Positions 1 to 8,771 of a stretch of 64,000 nt of DNA are shown one piece after another. Every line of letters starts with the position of its first letter. The stretch's first letter is position 1. The stretch covers positions 1 to 64,000 of the forward strand of contig NZ_JAEHOQ010000004.1 in the NCBI RefSeq assembly GCF_016239305.1, read 5' to 3'. The position numbers were made by a program, and so were the translations under genes. Under the pieces are notes generated by a model. That model searched no databases. It was given only the letters and a program-made list of their open reading frames with translations, and was not told where the DNA came from. Source of the stretch: Proteus vulgaris (GTDB lineage: Bacteria > Pseudomonadota > Gammaproteobacteria > Enterobacterales > Enterobacteriaceae).

Positions 1-6
1 ATGCGC

Positions 7-75
7 ATTATAGGGAGATCTCGGATTAGCGCAAGTGTTTTTTAAAAATAATTTTTCGTTCGCTTTTTTTTTCAA
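7..75 (-). promoter_or_regulatory. rRNA operon P1 promoter with UP element, reading out of the window
   Basis: On the minus strand a perfect -10 TATAAT (7-12) is separated by exactly 16 bp from a -35 TTGCGC (29-34). The GC-rich discriminator GCGC follows the -10, as in E. coli rrn P1 promoters (CTCCCTATAATGCGC is shared). Bases 36-75 upstream of the -35 form A/T tracts typical of an UP element. E. coli also has an rRNA operon beside yieP, so the promoter probably drives a 16S-23S-5S operon outside the window. The discriminator would make it subject to stringent control. Between this and yieP (76-187) there is a small dyad, CTCTAT/ATAGAG at 93-98 and 109-114, of unknown role. Confidence 0.8.
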
Positions 76-187
76 CAAAATACGGGAAAGTGCTCTATTT
101 CTATGCTGATAGAGTAAAATCCGAACAGCTTTCTATAGCTGACTCACGTAAGATAGAAGATAAATTATGGTATAGGTAACCTTTATT

Positions 188-874
188 ATGCAATTTAGCG
201 AACAACGTTCAGCTTCTCAAAAAAATCTTTCTTATATTGTTGCTGAAAAATTAGGTAAACAAATTCTTTCGGGCCATTACGAACCTGAATCTTTGTTACC
301 AGGAGAAATAGAATTAGCAGAATTACTCTCTGTCAGTAGAACCGTTATTCGAGAAGCAATAAAAATGCTTGCCGCAAAAGGGATGCTTTTACCTCGTCCA
401 AGAATAGGCACTCGAGTAACCCCAATGCAGAATTGGAACTTATTAGATAATGATCTTCTTAATTGGTGGATAGACAGTGGTGAATTTAATAAAGTCAGTC
501 ACTACTTCCATCATGTTCGTTTAGCCATAGAGCCACAAGCCTGTTATCTAGCTGCCTTTAATGCAACCGAAAGTCAAAAACAGTCTCTTTCTTTATTTGG
601 TAAAGAAATGCAGTTACTTAATGAGAATTTTGACAGACAACATTGGTTAGATATTGATACACAATTTCACTACCTTATTTACCAAGCAAGTGGTAATCCA
701 TTTTTTGCTTCTTTTGGTTCTTTATTCCTTTCTGCTTATAAAAAGTATTTCGACCTTATTGTGGGTAATGAAACTGTTCAGCCAGAAACACATAACCAGA
801 TTGTCCAAGCTATTATTGATGGTGATGGAAAAAAAGCACGCGATCTCTGTTTAATCTTATTAACGAGTGATTGA
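188..874 (+). CDS. yieP: GntR/FadR-family transcriptional regulator YieP
   Basis: Predicted cytoplasmic DNA-binding regulator of 228 residues, near the E. coli YieP length. Residues about 10-75 form the GntR winged helix (ESLLPGEIELAELLSVSRTVIREA is the recognisable core, with the LSVSRTVIREA recognition helix). The C-terminal two thirds are the helical FCD ligand-binding domain of FadR-type proteins, with metal/ligand-type His and Asp residues around HVRLAIEPQA and DTQFHYLIYQ. It lies next to a rRNA operon promoter and upstream of hsrA, as in E. coli. The effector is not evident from the sequence. No strong Shine-Dalgarno is visible (AGGTAA 13 nt upstream), but homology begins at this ATG. 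Confidence 0.9.
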   Translation: MQFSEQRSASQKNLSYIVAEKLGKQILSGHYEPESLLPGEIELAELLSVSRTVIREAIKMLAAKGMLLPRPRIGTRVTPMQNWNLLDNDLLNWWIDSGEFNKVSHYFHHVRLAIEPQACYLAAFNATESQKQSLSLFGKEMQLLNENFDRQHWLDIDTQFHYLIYQASGNPFFASFGSLFLSAYKKYFDLIVGNETVQPETHNQIVQAIIDGDGKKARDLCLILLTSD

Positions 875-956
875 ATAGTTTTAATACAAAAATTGAAGGT
901 TTTCTGTTTATAATGAAGCGATAATCAAAATATAGAACAAAGACGGTATATGCTTC

Positions 957-2351
957 ATGTTGAAATCCGCCAAAAATATGTCTGGGTTGCCTTGGATAGC
1001 TGCGATGGCTTTTTTTATGCAGGCTCTCGATGCAACCATTCTTAATACGGCATTACCTGATATAGCCAAGAGTCTTAATCACTCGCCTCTGGCCATGCAA
1101 TCGGCCGTTATTAGCTACACATTAACTGTGGCATTATTAATTCCAGTTAGTGGATGGCTAGCCGACAGATTTGGAACTCGCCAAATTTTTATTATTGCGG
1201 TTTCTTTATTTTCTGCTGGCTCTTTATTATGTGCACTTTCTCCTAACCTCTCTTTTCTTGTTATTTCACGAATTATACAAGGAATAGGTGGAGCAATGAT
1301 GATGCCAGTTGCTCGCCTTGCTTTATTAAGAGCCTATCCACGTAGTGAATTATTGCCTATTTTAAATTTTGTTACGATGCCAGGGCTTGTTGGTCCAATT
1401 GCAGGGCCTCTATTAGGTGGGATCCTTGTGACTTACGCCTCTTGGCATTGGATATTTATTATTAATATTCCTATTGGCTTATTAGGTATTTTTTATGCCA
1501 TAAAGCACATGCCTAATTTTACTATGCCAAAACGTAAATTCGATTTACTGGGTTTTATTTTCTTTGGCTTTGCCTTAGTGATGCTTTCCGTTAGCCTTGA
1601 TCTTTTTGGTGATAAAAATATTTCTCGCTATATTCCTATAGCCGTTATTTTGGGTGGTTTTTTTCTACTTGGTTTATATATCAATCATGCAAGACGCCAC
1701 CAGCAGCCACTGATCCCATTAAATATTTTTAAAACACGAACCTTCTCTGTCGGTATTGCAGGTAATATTGCAACACGATTAGGAACTGGCTGTATTCCTT
1801 TTTTAATGCCACTTATGTTGCAAGTAGGTTTTGGTTACCCAGCTATTGTTTCAGGTATGATGATGGCACCAATGGCGTTAGGTTCTATTTTAGCAAAATC
1901 TTTTGTCACAAAGATCTTAGTTAGATTTAGTTATCGTCGAACTCTCTTTGCTATCACCATTATTATTGGCTTAATGATAACGCAGTTTTCACTTCAATCT
2001 CCTGACATGTCTATTTACTATCTTGTTATCCCACTCTTTTTATTAGGCGTGGTAATGTCGATACAATTTACGTCGATGAATACAATTTCATTAGCTGACT
2101 TAACAGATAATAATGCGAGTTCAGGAAATAGTGTTTTAGCTGTTACCCAACAGCTGGCTATTAGTTTTGGTATTGCTGTCAGTGCGTCTATCTTAGGATA
2201 TTTTGATACTCAAAACGTTGGTACTACTGTTGATAACTTCCACTATACTTTTATTACGGTAGGTATCATTACATTACTGTCCTCCTTTGTGTTTTTACTC
2301 CTTGATAAACATGATGGCGATAACCTGACGAATAAAAAGAAAAAAGCCTGA
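957..2351 (+). CDS. hsrA: MFS transporter HsrA (DHA2 drug:H+ antiporter family)
   Basis: Inner-membrane major facilitator of 464 residues with about 14 hydrophobic segments. Family signatures are clear: [11 protein letters not shown] in TM1, motif [11 protein letters not shown] between TM2 and TM3, [20 protein letters not shown] in TM4, and the DHA2 motif C region [13 protein letters not shown] in TM5. It is very similar throughout to E. coli HsrA (475 residues). It follows yieP by 82 bp on the same strand, as in E. coli, and faces rbsK. Either ATG 957 or ATG 978 ([10 protein letters not shown]) could start it; I keep the first. The natural substrate is unknown. Confidence 0.92.
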   Translation: MLKSAKNMSGLPWIAAMAFFMQALDATILNTALPDIAKSLNHSPLAMQSAVISYTLTVALLIPVSGWLADRFGTRQIFIIAVSLFSAGSLLCALSPNLSFLVISRIIQGIGGAMMMPVARLALLRAYPRSELLPILNFVTMPGLVGPIAGPLLGGILVTYASWHWIFIINIPIGLLGIFYAIKHMPNFTMPKRKFDLLGFIFFGFALVMLSVSLDLFGDKNISRYIPIAVILGGFFLLGLYINHARRHQQPLIPLNIFKTRTFSVGIAGNIATRLGTGCIPFLMPLMLQVGFGYPAIVSGMMMAPMALGSILAKSFVTKILVRFSYRRTLFAITIIIGLMITQFSLQSPDMSIYYLVIPLFLLGVVMSIQFTSMNTISLADLTDNNASSGNSVLAVTQQLAISFGIAVSASILGYFDTQNVGTTVDNFHYTFITVGIITLLSSFVFLLLDKHDGDNLTNKKKKA

Positions 2352-2367
2352 TAGTTTTATTCAAACT

Positions 2368-2393
2368 AAAAAGAGAGCATATGCTCTCTTTTT
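2368..2393. terminator. Bidirectional intrinsic terminator between hsrA and rbsK
   Basis: A perfect inverted repeat of 13-bp arms (AAAAAGAGAGCAT/ATGCTCTCTTTTT) lies 16 bp after the hsrA stop and 24 bp beyond the rbsK stop. A and T tracts flank the GC-containing stem on both sides, so it can end transcripts from either direction. Confidence 0.85.
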
Positions 2394-2417
2394 CTTTATA
2401 TAGATAGAAAAAATGCT

Positions 2418-3347
2418 CTACAAGGATGATGCTAAAAAAGTATCTACTTCATGACGCCAAGGTACAGAGGGTTGAGCACCAGAACGAGTCACAGCAATTG
2501 CAGCTGCGGCATGAGCAAATTTTATGGCTGACATCATAGACTGTCCTTCTAATAAGGCAGTTATTAAAGCGCCATTAAAGGTATCACCAGCAGCAATAGT
2601 ATCTACGGCTTTCACTTTAAAAGCAGGGACAATACATCCCTTATTGTTTTGCTCGCTAACCCAAACACCACGACTTCCTAATGTAATAAGAACTGTTTTA
2701 ATTCCTTTATTATGCAAAACCTCAGCTGCTTGCTGTGCACTTTTATCATCAATGACTTTAATTCCAGTCAAATATTCAGTCTCTGTTTCATTTGGCGTAA
2801 TAATATCAACCAGTGACAGTAATTCATCAGGCAACGCTTGAGCAGGGGCTGGATTTAATATTACCTGCACATTTTCTTGTTTCGCCATTTCAGCGGCTTT
2901 CAATACCGAATCAAGCGGAGACTCTAATTGCATTAATAATGCATCGGCTTCTTTTATAATACGACTATGACGTTGCACATAGTGCGTATCTAACCGGCCA
3001 TTAGCTCCGGCATGAATACCAATAATATTTTCTCCTTGCTGATTAACAAAAATCAGGGCAACACCAGTTGCTTCATTATCAATTAGCTCAATACTATGAG
3101 TTTTAATGTTGTCAGTAATTAATTGTGCCTTAGCTTTTTGGCCAATATCATCATTTCCCAAACAAGCTAGAAATGAAATATTAGCACCACAACGCCCAGC
3201 AGCAACTGCTTGGTTAGCTCCTTTACCGCCGAATACCATTTGAAATTGATTACCTGAAATGGTTTCACCAGGAAGCGGAAAATGAGCAACATTAAGAATA
3301 TGATCAGCATTAACACTACCTAAAATCACAAGTTTCTTCGCTTCCAT
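2418..3347 (-). CDS. rbsK: Ribokinase
   Basis: Cytoplasmic PfkB-family kinase that phosphorylates D-ribose to ribose 5-phosphate with ATP. It has 309 residues, the E. coli RbsK length. The N-terminal signature VNADHILNVAHFPLPGETI and the GGKGANQAVAAGRCG motif bind ribose. The C-terminal AAGDTFNGALITALL holds the anion hole and the catalytic base Asp. GAQPSVP near the end matches the K+-site tail. It stands alone: the transporter (rbsACB), mutarotase (rbsD) and repressor (rbsR) genes that surround it in E. coli are not here, although an RbsR-like operator lies about 107 bp upstream. The ribose it uses must come through a transporter encoded elsewhere or from nucleoside breakdown. Confidence 0.95.
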   Translation of the reverse strand: MEAKKLVILGSVNADHILNVAHFPLPGETISGNQFQMVFGGKGANQAVAAGRCGANISFLACLGNDDIGQKAKAQLITDNIKTHSIELIDNEATGVALIFVNQQGENIIGIHAGANGRLDTHYVQRHSRIIKEADALLMQLESPLDSVLKAAEMAKQENVQVILNPAPAQALPDELLSLVDIITPNETETEYLTGIKVIDDKSAQQAAEVLHNKGIKTVLITLGSRGVWVSEQNNKGCIVPAFKVKAVDTIAAGDTFNGALITALLEGQSMMSAIKFAHAAAAIAVTRSGAQPSVPWRHEVDTFLASSL

Positions 3348-3453
3348 GATTTTTCCTTACTCTCAATAATAAATTCTAAATGCACTGCATAAATAACATG
3401 CAATATTTTAAACCGATCATCTCAGCAACATTAATGAAAAAACGTGATCACCA

Positions 3454-3467
3454 TCGAAACGTTTCGC
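3454..3467. promoter_or_regulatory. RbsR-type (LacI family) operator upstream of rbsK
   Basis: TCGAAACGTTTCGC contains the 12-bp perfect palindrome CGAAACGTTTCG (3455-3466), which matches the core of the E. coli RbsR site GCGAAACGTTTCGC. The central CG step is typical of LacI-family operators. It lies about 107 bp upstream of the rbsK start in the 279-bp gap shared with the divergent ravA gene. A PurR- or other LacI-family protein could also bind; no such regulator is encoded in the window. Confidence 0.75.
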
Positions 3468-3626
3468 TAGTAAAACAAAAAAGAACCAAAATAAGCAGTA
3501 GGAAGCTGAATCGATTTTTGTTATAAACAATTTGTGTGCTAATAGAATGTTTGACTATATGTCGGCAATCCTTTTCTGATATTTTCGGGGAATAATGAAA
3601 ATAAGTACCCACTATTAGGAGTGTTT

Positions 3627-5126
3627 ATGCAACTAGCAGAACGGATTTCACAACTTAGCCAATACCTTGAGACTGGGCTTTATGAACGACAGTCTGCAAT
3701 CCGTCTTTGTTTACTTGCTGCTCTGAGTGGTGAAAGTGTTTTTTTACTTGGTCCTCCAGGAATTGCTAAAAGCTTAATAGCAAGAAGGATGAAAGAAGCA
3801 TTTAAAGAGGCAAAAGCGTTTGAATATTTAATGACACGTTTTTCCACTCCCGAAGAAATTTTTGGCCCTTTATCTATTCAAGCCTTAAAAGATGAAGGTA
3901 AATACCAACGTTTGGTTGATGGATATTTACCCGATGCCGAAGTTGTCTTTCTTGATGAAATATGGAAAGCAGGACCTGCTATTCTAAATACGCTATTAAC
4001 AGCAATAAATGAACGTAAATTTAGAAATGGGGAAACTGAAGTCAGCATCCCAATGCGCTTATTAGTTTCAGCTTCGAATGAATTACCTGATTCAGATAGT
4101 AGCCTTGAAGCGCTTTATGACCGAATGCTTATCCGTATTTGGCTAACAAAAGTACAAGATAAGAAAAATTTTCGTGCTTTACTCGTTAATAAAGAAGTTG
4201 GCTCTTTTCATATTCCTGCTCATATTCAAATTACCACAGAAGAATTTTCACGCTGGCAATCGGAATTAGAAAAAATCACATTAGATGACCATTTATTCGA
4301 TTTAATTTATCAGCTTCGCGAGTCTTTAGATAAAAGTGATGCTGCTCCTTATGTTTCGGATAGACGTTGGAAAAAAGCGGTTCGTCTTTTACAAGCTAGT
4401 GCATTCTTTAATGGCCGCAGTGCTATTTCGCCATTAGATTTTATTTTATTAAAAGATTGCCTTTGGCACGATCAAGCATCATTTGCATTATTAGATAAAT
4501 TGTTACACAGCCTTTTAACAGAACAAGCTTATCACCAACTAGAATTGATCAGAAAAACAGAAGGCTTGTGGGCCGAATGGATGCAATCAACGAGAAGCAA
4601 ACAAGATCAACAAGCTTTTCGTTTTGAAAAACAAAGTGGAATGTTTGGCCGTAATGTTCATTTTACTCTACCAGAAAAAATGCAGGCAGATAAATACACG
4701 CTGTTTTTACACATACCTCTGCATATTCATAGTATTCAAGTTAACTTTATTACATTTGAACACAAAGCATTAGAAAACTTCTTATCTAAAGGAGAAGAAT
4801 TGTCTGCACGTTTAAATGGTATTGGTTTTCCTCAATCTATTAATGCCCAAATTCGTCCAGATGGCGTATTAGAAATTTTAGATGTAAGTCGACGTACAAC
4901 CTCTCTTTACCAACAACAAGAAACAGCACCTACGCCTCCTATTGAGAATAACAAAGAGTGGCAAGATAAATTAAAAGATCTGACTCAAGAAATTTATGGT
5001 GAACAAGAAAAATTTAATCATCATCAACCAAATTTATTTATTGATAATGATTGGCTTATTTCCATAGAGCAAAGTTTTGTTCAGCTAAATGAAAAACTCT
5101 CTCAATTAAAAAGCCAAATAAAGTGA
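3627..5126 (+). CDS. ravA: MoxR-family AAA+ ATPase RavA
   Basis: Cytoplasmic hexameric ATPase that works with ViaA. In E. coli it binds the lysine decarboxylase LdcI and modulates respiratory complexes and aminoglycoside sensitivity. With the ATG at 3627 the product has 499 residues (E. coli 498). Walker A GPPGIAKS is at about 42-49, Walker B VVFLDE at 106-111, sensor 1 LLVSASNELP follows, and the winged/LARA C-terminal region runs from about residue 280. I prefer ATG 3627 to the in-frame GTG at 3621 because AGGAG at 3617-3621 is correctly spaced only from the ATG. viaA follows after 7 bp. E. coli kup, normally upstream, is absent. Confidence 0.93.
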   Translation: MQLAERISQLSQYLETGLYERQSAIRLCLLAALSGESVFLLGPPGIAKSLIARRMKEAFKEAKAFEYLMTRFSTPEEIFGPLSIQALKDEGKYQRLVDGYLPDAEVVFLDEIWKAGPAILNTLLTAINERKFRNGETEVSIPMRLLVSASNELPDSDSSLEALYDRMLIRIWLTKVQDKKNFRALLVNKEVGSFHIPAHIQITTEEFSRWQSELEKITLDDHLFDLIYQLRESLDKSDAAPYVSDRRWKKAVRLLQASAFFNGRSAISPLDFILLKDCLWHDQASFALLDKLLHSLLTEQAYHQLELIRKTEGLWAEWMQSTRSKQDQQAFRFEKQSGMFGRNVHFTLPEKMQADKYTLFLHIPLHIHSIQVNFITFEHKALENFLSKGEELSARLNGIGFPQSINAQIRPDGVLEILDVSRRTTSLYQQQETAPTPPIENNKEWQDKLKDLTQEIYGEQEKFNHHQPNLFIDNDWLISIEQSFVQLNEKLSQLKSQIK

Positions 5127-5133
5127 TGAGATT

Positions 5134-6591
5134 ATGCTGACACTTTCAACATTAGATATGCTTTTAGCTATAAATGAAGGGCAACTTATCGAAGAAGTTA
5201 TTATTGCTATATTAGCCTCTCCTCAATTAGCTGTTTTTTTTGAAAAGCACCCAAGATTAAAAAAAGCATTACTTAAAGATATCCATCAATGGAAAAAAAG
5301 CCTACAACAAAGAGTTAAAGAAACATTAGTACCTACTATGATTGCTGATGAATTTGCCCTTTACCAACAAACGCAATCATTAGGTAATGCGATATTTAAT
5401 CAGCAAGTTGAACACATTATTGCTGAATTAAATAAATTAGATTCCTCTTTTATTGAAGAAGCCTCTCAGCTTATAAAAACGAACAAGCCGTTTTCTCCAG
5501 CCCAGCAAGCTTTATTTATCCAACACTGGCGGATAAGTTTAATTTACCAAGTCACGGCATTACACAAAGCCTTATTTAACCAAGAACAAGAGCAACTCCT
5601 CGCTGAACTACAAGAACGTTTAGCATTAAGTGGAAGCTTAAGCCATACATTTTCAGAAAATGAGCGTGCGGCAGGACGATTATGGGATATGAGCAAAGGA
5701 GTATTAACGAAAACGCCTTTTGATGAAAAAATTATTCAACGCTATAGCGATTTTCTCGATCAACAACCAGAATTACACAAACTCGCAAGTTTGTTAGGTC
5801 GTAGCAAAACAGCCAAATCTCTTCCTGAAGAGAGTATTATTTTTGAACCTATAACTATTGTTGAAAAAGCGCCTGATACGACACCTGAACAAGTTAATGG
5901 TATTGGGCTCAGTGACGATATCTTACGCTTACTACCCGCTGAGCTCGCCTTGTTAGGTATTAATGAAATTGAGTATGAGTTTTATAGAAAGCTGGTGGAA
6001 AAACAACTTAATACTTACCGATTACAAGGTGATAATTGGCAAGAGCGTACTGTCTTGCGTCCAGTAACTCATCATCATGATGAAGAAAGACCTAGAGGGC
6101 CTTTTATTGTATGTATTGATACATCAGGCTCGATGGGAGGATTTAATGAACAGTGCGCAAAAGCTTTTGGGTTAGCACTAATGAAAATAGCGCTTGCAGA
6201 CAATCGTTCGTGTCATGTGATGTTATTTTCAACGGAAACGGTTCATTACCAGTTATCCTCATCTAACGGTCTACAAGATCTTATCAAATTTTTAAATCAA
6301 TCATTTAGAGGGGGTACGGATTTAAGTGCATGTTTGGATGATGTTGCAGAAAAACTAAATAGCCCAGCATGGAAAGATGCTGATGCTGTTGTTATTTCTG
6401 ACTTTGTCGCCCAAAGGTTACCCGAAAACCTAATCAACAAAATCAAAAAAAGCCAACAGCAACAGCACAATCGCTTCCATGCGGTTACCCTATCCAATTA
6501 CGGTAAACCCAATATCATGAAAATCTTTGACCATATATGGCGTTTTGATACTGGATTAAAAAGTCGCTTGCTTCGACGCTGGCGTCAATAA
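5134..6591 (+). CDS. viaA: RavA partner protein ViaA with von Willebrand A domain
   Basis: Partner of RavA, stimulating its ATPase activity, with 485 residues (E. coli 483). The N-terminal two thirds are helical. The VWA domain begins at about residue 323 (GPFIVCIDTSGSMGG), whose MIDAS motif DxSxS is D329-S331-S333. The RGGTDLSACLDD and AVVISDF segments contribute the other metal-site residues. It forms an operon with ravA. Its TAA stop (6589-6591) directly abuts the stop codon of the opposing asnA gene, leaving no room for a separate terminator. Confidence 0.93.
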   Translation: MLTLSTLDMLLAINEGQLIEEVIIAILASPQLAVFFEKHPRLKKALLKDIHQWKKSLQQRVKETLVPTMIADEFALYQQTQSLGNAIFNQQVEHIIAELNKLDSSFIEEASQLIKTNKPFSPAQQALFIQHWRISLIYQVTALHKALFNQEQEQLLAELQERLALSGSLSHTFSENERAAGRLWDMSKGVLTKTPFDEKIIQRYSDFLDQQPELHKLASLLGRSKTAKSLPEESIIFEPITIVEKAPDTTPEQVNGIGLSDDILRLLPAELALLGINEIEYEFYRKLVEKQLNTYRLQGDNWQERTVLRPVTHHHDEERPRGPFIVCIDTSGSMGGFNEQCAKAFGLALMKIALADNRSCHVMLFSTETVHYQLSSSNGLQDLIKFLNQSFRGGTDLSACLDDVAEKLNSPAWKDADAVVISDFVAQRLPENLINKIKKSQQQQHNRFHAVTLSNYGKPNIMKIFDHIWRFDTGLKSRLLRRWRQ

Positions 6592-7584
6592 TTACAGCAT
6601 ATCAGCGAAAGCTAAACGGGTATCTTTTTCCCACACACCGCACTGTACTTGACCAATATGCTCTTTTTGTAGAAGTAACATCACTAAACGCGATTGGCCA
6701 ATACCGCCCCCAATAGTTTGTGGCATATCGCCATGCATTAATGCCTTGTGCCAATCAAGCTCTAAGCGCTTAGTATCATCCGTTAATGTTAATTGACGCA
6801 TTAATGTTTCAGGATCGACACGGATACCCATTGATGACAATTCAAATGCATCTTGTAATACCGGGTTCCAGACTAAAATGTCACCGTTTAAACCTTCAAA
6901 TCCATCTTCGTTTGGTGTCGTCCAGTCATCATAATCAGGTGCTCTGACATCATGAGATTCACCACTAGAAAGCTTACCGCCAATACCAATTAGGAAAACA
7001 GCACCATATTCTTTTGCTATCGCTTTTTCACGGCCTTTAGCATCAAGGTCAGGATAACGACGCAATAACTCTTCGGTGTGGATAAATTGAATTTGATCTG
7101 GCAGGAACGGTACCAGACCAAATTCTTCGCTGACGGCTTTTTCAGTTTCTTTTATTGCCTGATAAATTTTACCCACTGTCTGCTTAAGATAAGGAACAGT
7201 ACGATCCTTAGCTTCCATCACTTTTTCCCAGTCCCACTGATCAACATAGACAGAGTGGATCTGAGTTAAGCGATCTTCGTCTGGTCGTAACGCTTTCATA
7301 TGTGTATAAAGACCCTGACCAGAACTAAATCCAAAACGACCTAATGTTTTACGTTTCCATTTTGCTAATGAATGGACTACTTCAAAGGTAGAATCTGGTA
7401 AAGATTTGACTTTAACTTGTACCGCCTTCTCATGCCCAGATAAGTTATCTTGAGTTCCATCACCAAGGCGACTTAAGATCGGTCCTTGAACTTCAATCAG
7501 TCCTAATTCTTTTTCCAGCAGACGAGAAAAATATGATTTAACAAAGCTAATTTGCTGTTGAGTCTGAATGAATGATTTTTCCAT
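6592..7584 (-). CDS. asnA: Ammonia-dependent asparagine synthetase
   Basis: Makes asparagine from aspartate, ammonia and ATP in the cytosol. It has 330 residues, identical in length to E. coli AsnA, and is a class II aminoacyl-tRNA-synthetase-like dimer. Recognisable segments are [24 protein letters not shown] near the N terminus (residues 56-79; first 20 shown in part as [13 protein letters not shown]), [11 protein letters not shown], and the C-terminal GGGIGQSRL motif that binds ATP. It is divergent from asnC, the regulator that controls it in E. coli, across a 159-bp gap with three direct repeats. Confidence 0.95.
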   Translation of the reverse strand: MEKSFIQTQQQISFVKSYFSRLLEKELGLIEVQGPILSRLGDGTQDNLSGHEKAVQVKVKSLPDSTFEVVHSLAKWKRKTLGRFGFSSGQGLYTHMKALRPDEDRLTQIHSVYVDQWDWEKVMEAKDRTVPYLKQTVGKIYQAIKETEKAVSEEFGLVPFLPDQIQFIHTEELLRRYPDLDAKGREKAIAKEYGAVFLIGIGGKLSSGESHDVRAPDYDDWTTPNEDGFEGLNGDILVWNPVLQDAFELSSMGIRVDPETLMRQLTLTDDTKRLELDWHKALMHGDMPQTIGGGIGQSRLVMLLLQKEHIGQVQCGVWEKDTRLAFADML

Positions 7585-7664
7585 TTTTATATCCCTAGTG
7601 GTGATGTTGTGTTTCGCTGATATAGATTAAGCAACAAAACAGGTACTAAATTCAATATACTTCA

Positions 7665-7734
7665 TTAAAAATAGCCTTGCTTGTTTTAAATCGTTAAAAA
7701 TAGCGCTATAAAAATGAATTATCGTTAAAAACAG
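7665..7734. promoter_or_regulatory. Three direct repeats in the asnA-asnC control region (candidate AsnC sites)
   Basis: TTAAAAATAGC occurs at 7665-7675 and 7694-7704, and a variant, TTAAAAACAG, at 7725-7734. The last two are each preceded by ATCG. The starts are 29 and 31 bp apart, close to three helical turns, so bound dimers would sit on one DNA face. Lrp/AsnC-family octamers typically wrap DNA with such phased AT-rich sites. The repeats lie between the divergent asnA and asnC starts. The role is inferred from position and spacing. Confidence 0.5.
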
Positions 7735-7743
7735 GAGGAGTTT

Positions 7744-8205
7744 ATGGACAATATTTATCAGATCGATAATCTCGATCGTGACATACTTCACGCATTAATG
7801 GCCAATGCGAGAACACCTTACGCTGAATTAGCTAAAAAATTCGAAGTAAGCCCAGGCACAATTCATGTTCGTGTCGAGAAAATGAAGCAAGCGGGAATTA
7901 TTACGGGGACACGTGTTGATATCAGTGCAAAGCAATTAGGTTTTGATGTCTGTTGCTTTATTGGCATCATTTTAAAGAGTGCAAAAGATTACCATACAGC
8001 ATTAGATAAGTTAGATAAGTTAGATGAAGTCGTAGAGGTGTACTACACAACGGGACAATACAGTATTTTTATAAAGGTAATGTGCAAAAGCATAGAAGCA
8101 CTACAAGACGTACTTATCAACAAAATTCAGACAATTGATGAAATCCAATCAACAGAAACATTGATCTCACTGCAAAACCCGATAGTAAGGACGATCAAGC
8201 CATAA
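7744..8205 (+). CDS. asnC: Lrp/AsnC-family transcriptional regulator AsnC
   Basis: Asparagine-responsive regulator that activates asnA and represses itself in E. coli, and affects mioC and mnmG transcription near the origin. It has 153 residues (E. coli 152). The helix-turn-helix occupies residues 1-60 (LDRDILHALMANARTPYAEL, then FEVSPGTIHVRVEKMKQAGI). The RAM ligand-binding domain follows (residues about 70-150), with the GQYSIFIKV strand and the C-terminal SLQNPIVRTIKP. A strong Shine-Dalgarno AGGAGG lies just upstream of the ATG. Confidence 0.95.
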   Translation: MDNIYQIDNLDRDILHALMANARTPYAELAKKFEVSPGTIHVRVEKMKQAGIITGTRVDISAKQLGFDVCCFIGIILKSAKDYHTALDKLDKLDEVVEVYYTTGQYSIFIKVMCKSIEALQDVLINKIQTIDEIQSTETLISLQNPIVRTIKP

Positions 8206-8228
8206 GGGTAAATTCTTATTTTTTTTTA
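8202..8228 (+). terminator. Weak intrinsic terminator after asnC
   Basis: A short stem ATAAG/CTTAT (8202-8206 with 8215-8219) overlaps the asnC stop codon and is followed by nine or ten T residues. The stem is weak, so some read-through into mioC is likely, as described for E. coli. Confidence 0.5.
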
Positions 8229-8236
8229 TAACCACA

Positions 8237-8276
8237 TTATCCACAGGTAGATCCCAAGTGATTCACAGCGTACAAT
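8237..8276 (+). promoter_or_regulatory. mioC promoter with consensus DnaA box
   Basis: A perfect DnaA box TTATCCACA at 8237-8245 precedes a likely -10 TACAAT at 8271-8276, 30 bp upstream of the mioC start. E. coli mioC has a DnaA box in the same place, through which DnaA represses transcription towards oriC. The -35 is not clear (TAGATC at 8248-8253 would give a 17-bp spacer). Confidence 0.7.
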
Positions 8277-8305
8277 AGCGCGTCTTGAACATAAGGAGAT
8301 CATTA

Positions 8306-8746
8306 ATGAAAAAAGTCACTCTAATTAGTGGCAGTACTATGGGTAATGCTGAATATGTCACAGAACACCTTGCAGAGATCTTATCTGAAGAAGGTTTTGA
8401 GACTGATTTACACCATGGGCCTTCACTTAATGATCTTCCTAATGAAGGGATCTGGCTGGTGGTTACCTCCACTCATGGTGCAGGTGATATTCCTGACAAC
8501 CTACAGCCTTTTGCTGATGAAATTTCGGCAGACTCTATTGATCTTAGTAATGTCTCTTTTGGTGCTATCGGTATAGGAAGTAGTGAATACGACACTTTTT
8601 GTGGCGCGATCAGGACATTGGATCAAAAATTAATAGAAAAAGGGGCTACTCGCCTTGGTGATCGTCTCGAAATTGATATTCAAAAGTATGACATTCCGGA
8701 AGATCCAGCTGAAGAATGGATAGCTTCTTGGAAAAATTTACTTTAA
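8306..8746 (+). CDS. mioC: Flavodoxin-like FMN protein MioC
   Basis: Small FMN-binding flavodoxin-family protein of 146 residues (E. coli 147). In E. coli it supports biotin synthase electron transfer in vitro. The phosphate-binding loop SGSTMGNAEY is at residues 8-17, the STHGAGDIPDN loop at about 59-69, and GIGSSEYDTFCGA at about 93-105. The C terminus YDIPEDPAEEWIASW matches the family. I choose ATG 8306 because AAGGAG (8293-8298) is 7 nt upstream and homology begins there; an upstream in-frame TTG is not supported. Transcription runs directly into oriC. Confidence 0.93.
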   Translation: MKKVTLISGSTMGNAEYVTEHLAEILSEEGFETDLHHGPSLNDLPNEGIWLVVTSTHGAGDIPDNLQPFADEISADSIDLSNVSFGAIGIGSSEYDTFCGAIRTLDQKLIEKGATRLGDRLEIDIQKYDIPEDPAEEWIASWKNLL

Positions 8747-8771
8747 TTTGCACAAAAAAACAGCAAACAGA

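Noticed and set aside
3431-3460. CRP site near rbsK (ACGTGATCACC)
   Set aside because: Only one half-site is convincing; the other half overlaps the RbsR-like palindrome and does not match TCACA.
3621-3626. GTG at 3621 as the ravA start
   Set aside because: The base G of this GTG is part of the AGGAG Shine-Dalgarno that serves ATG 3627.
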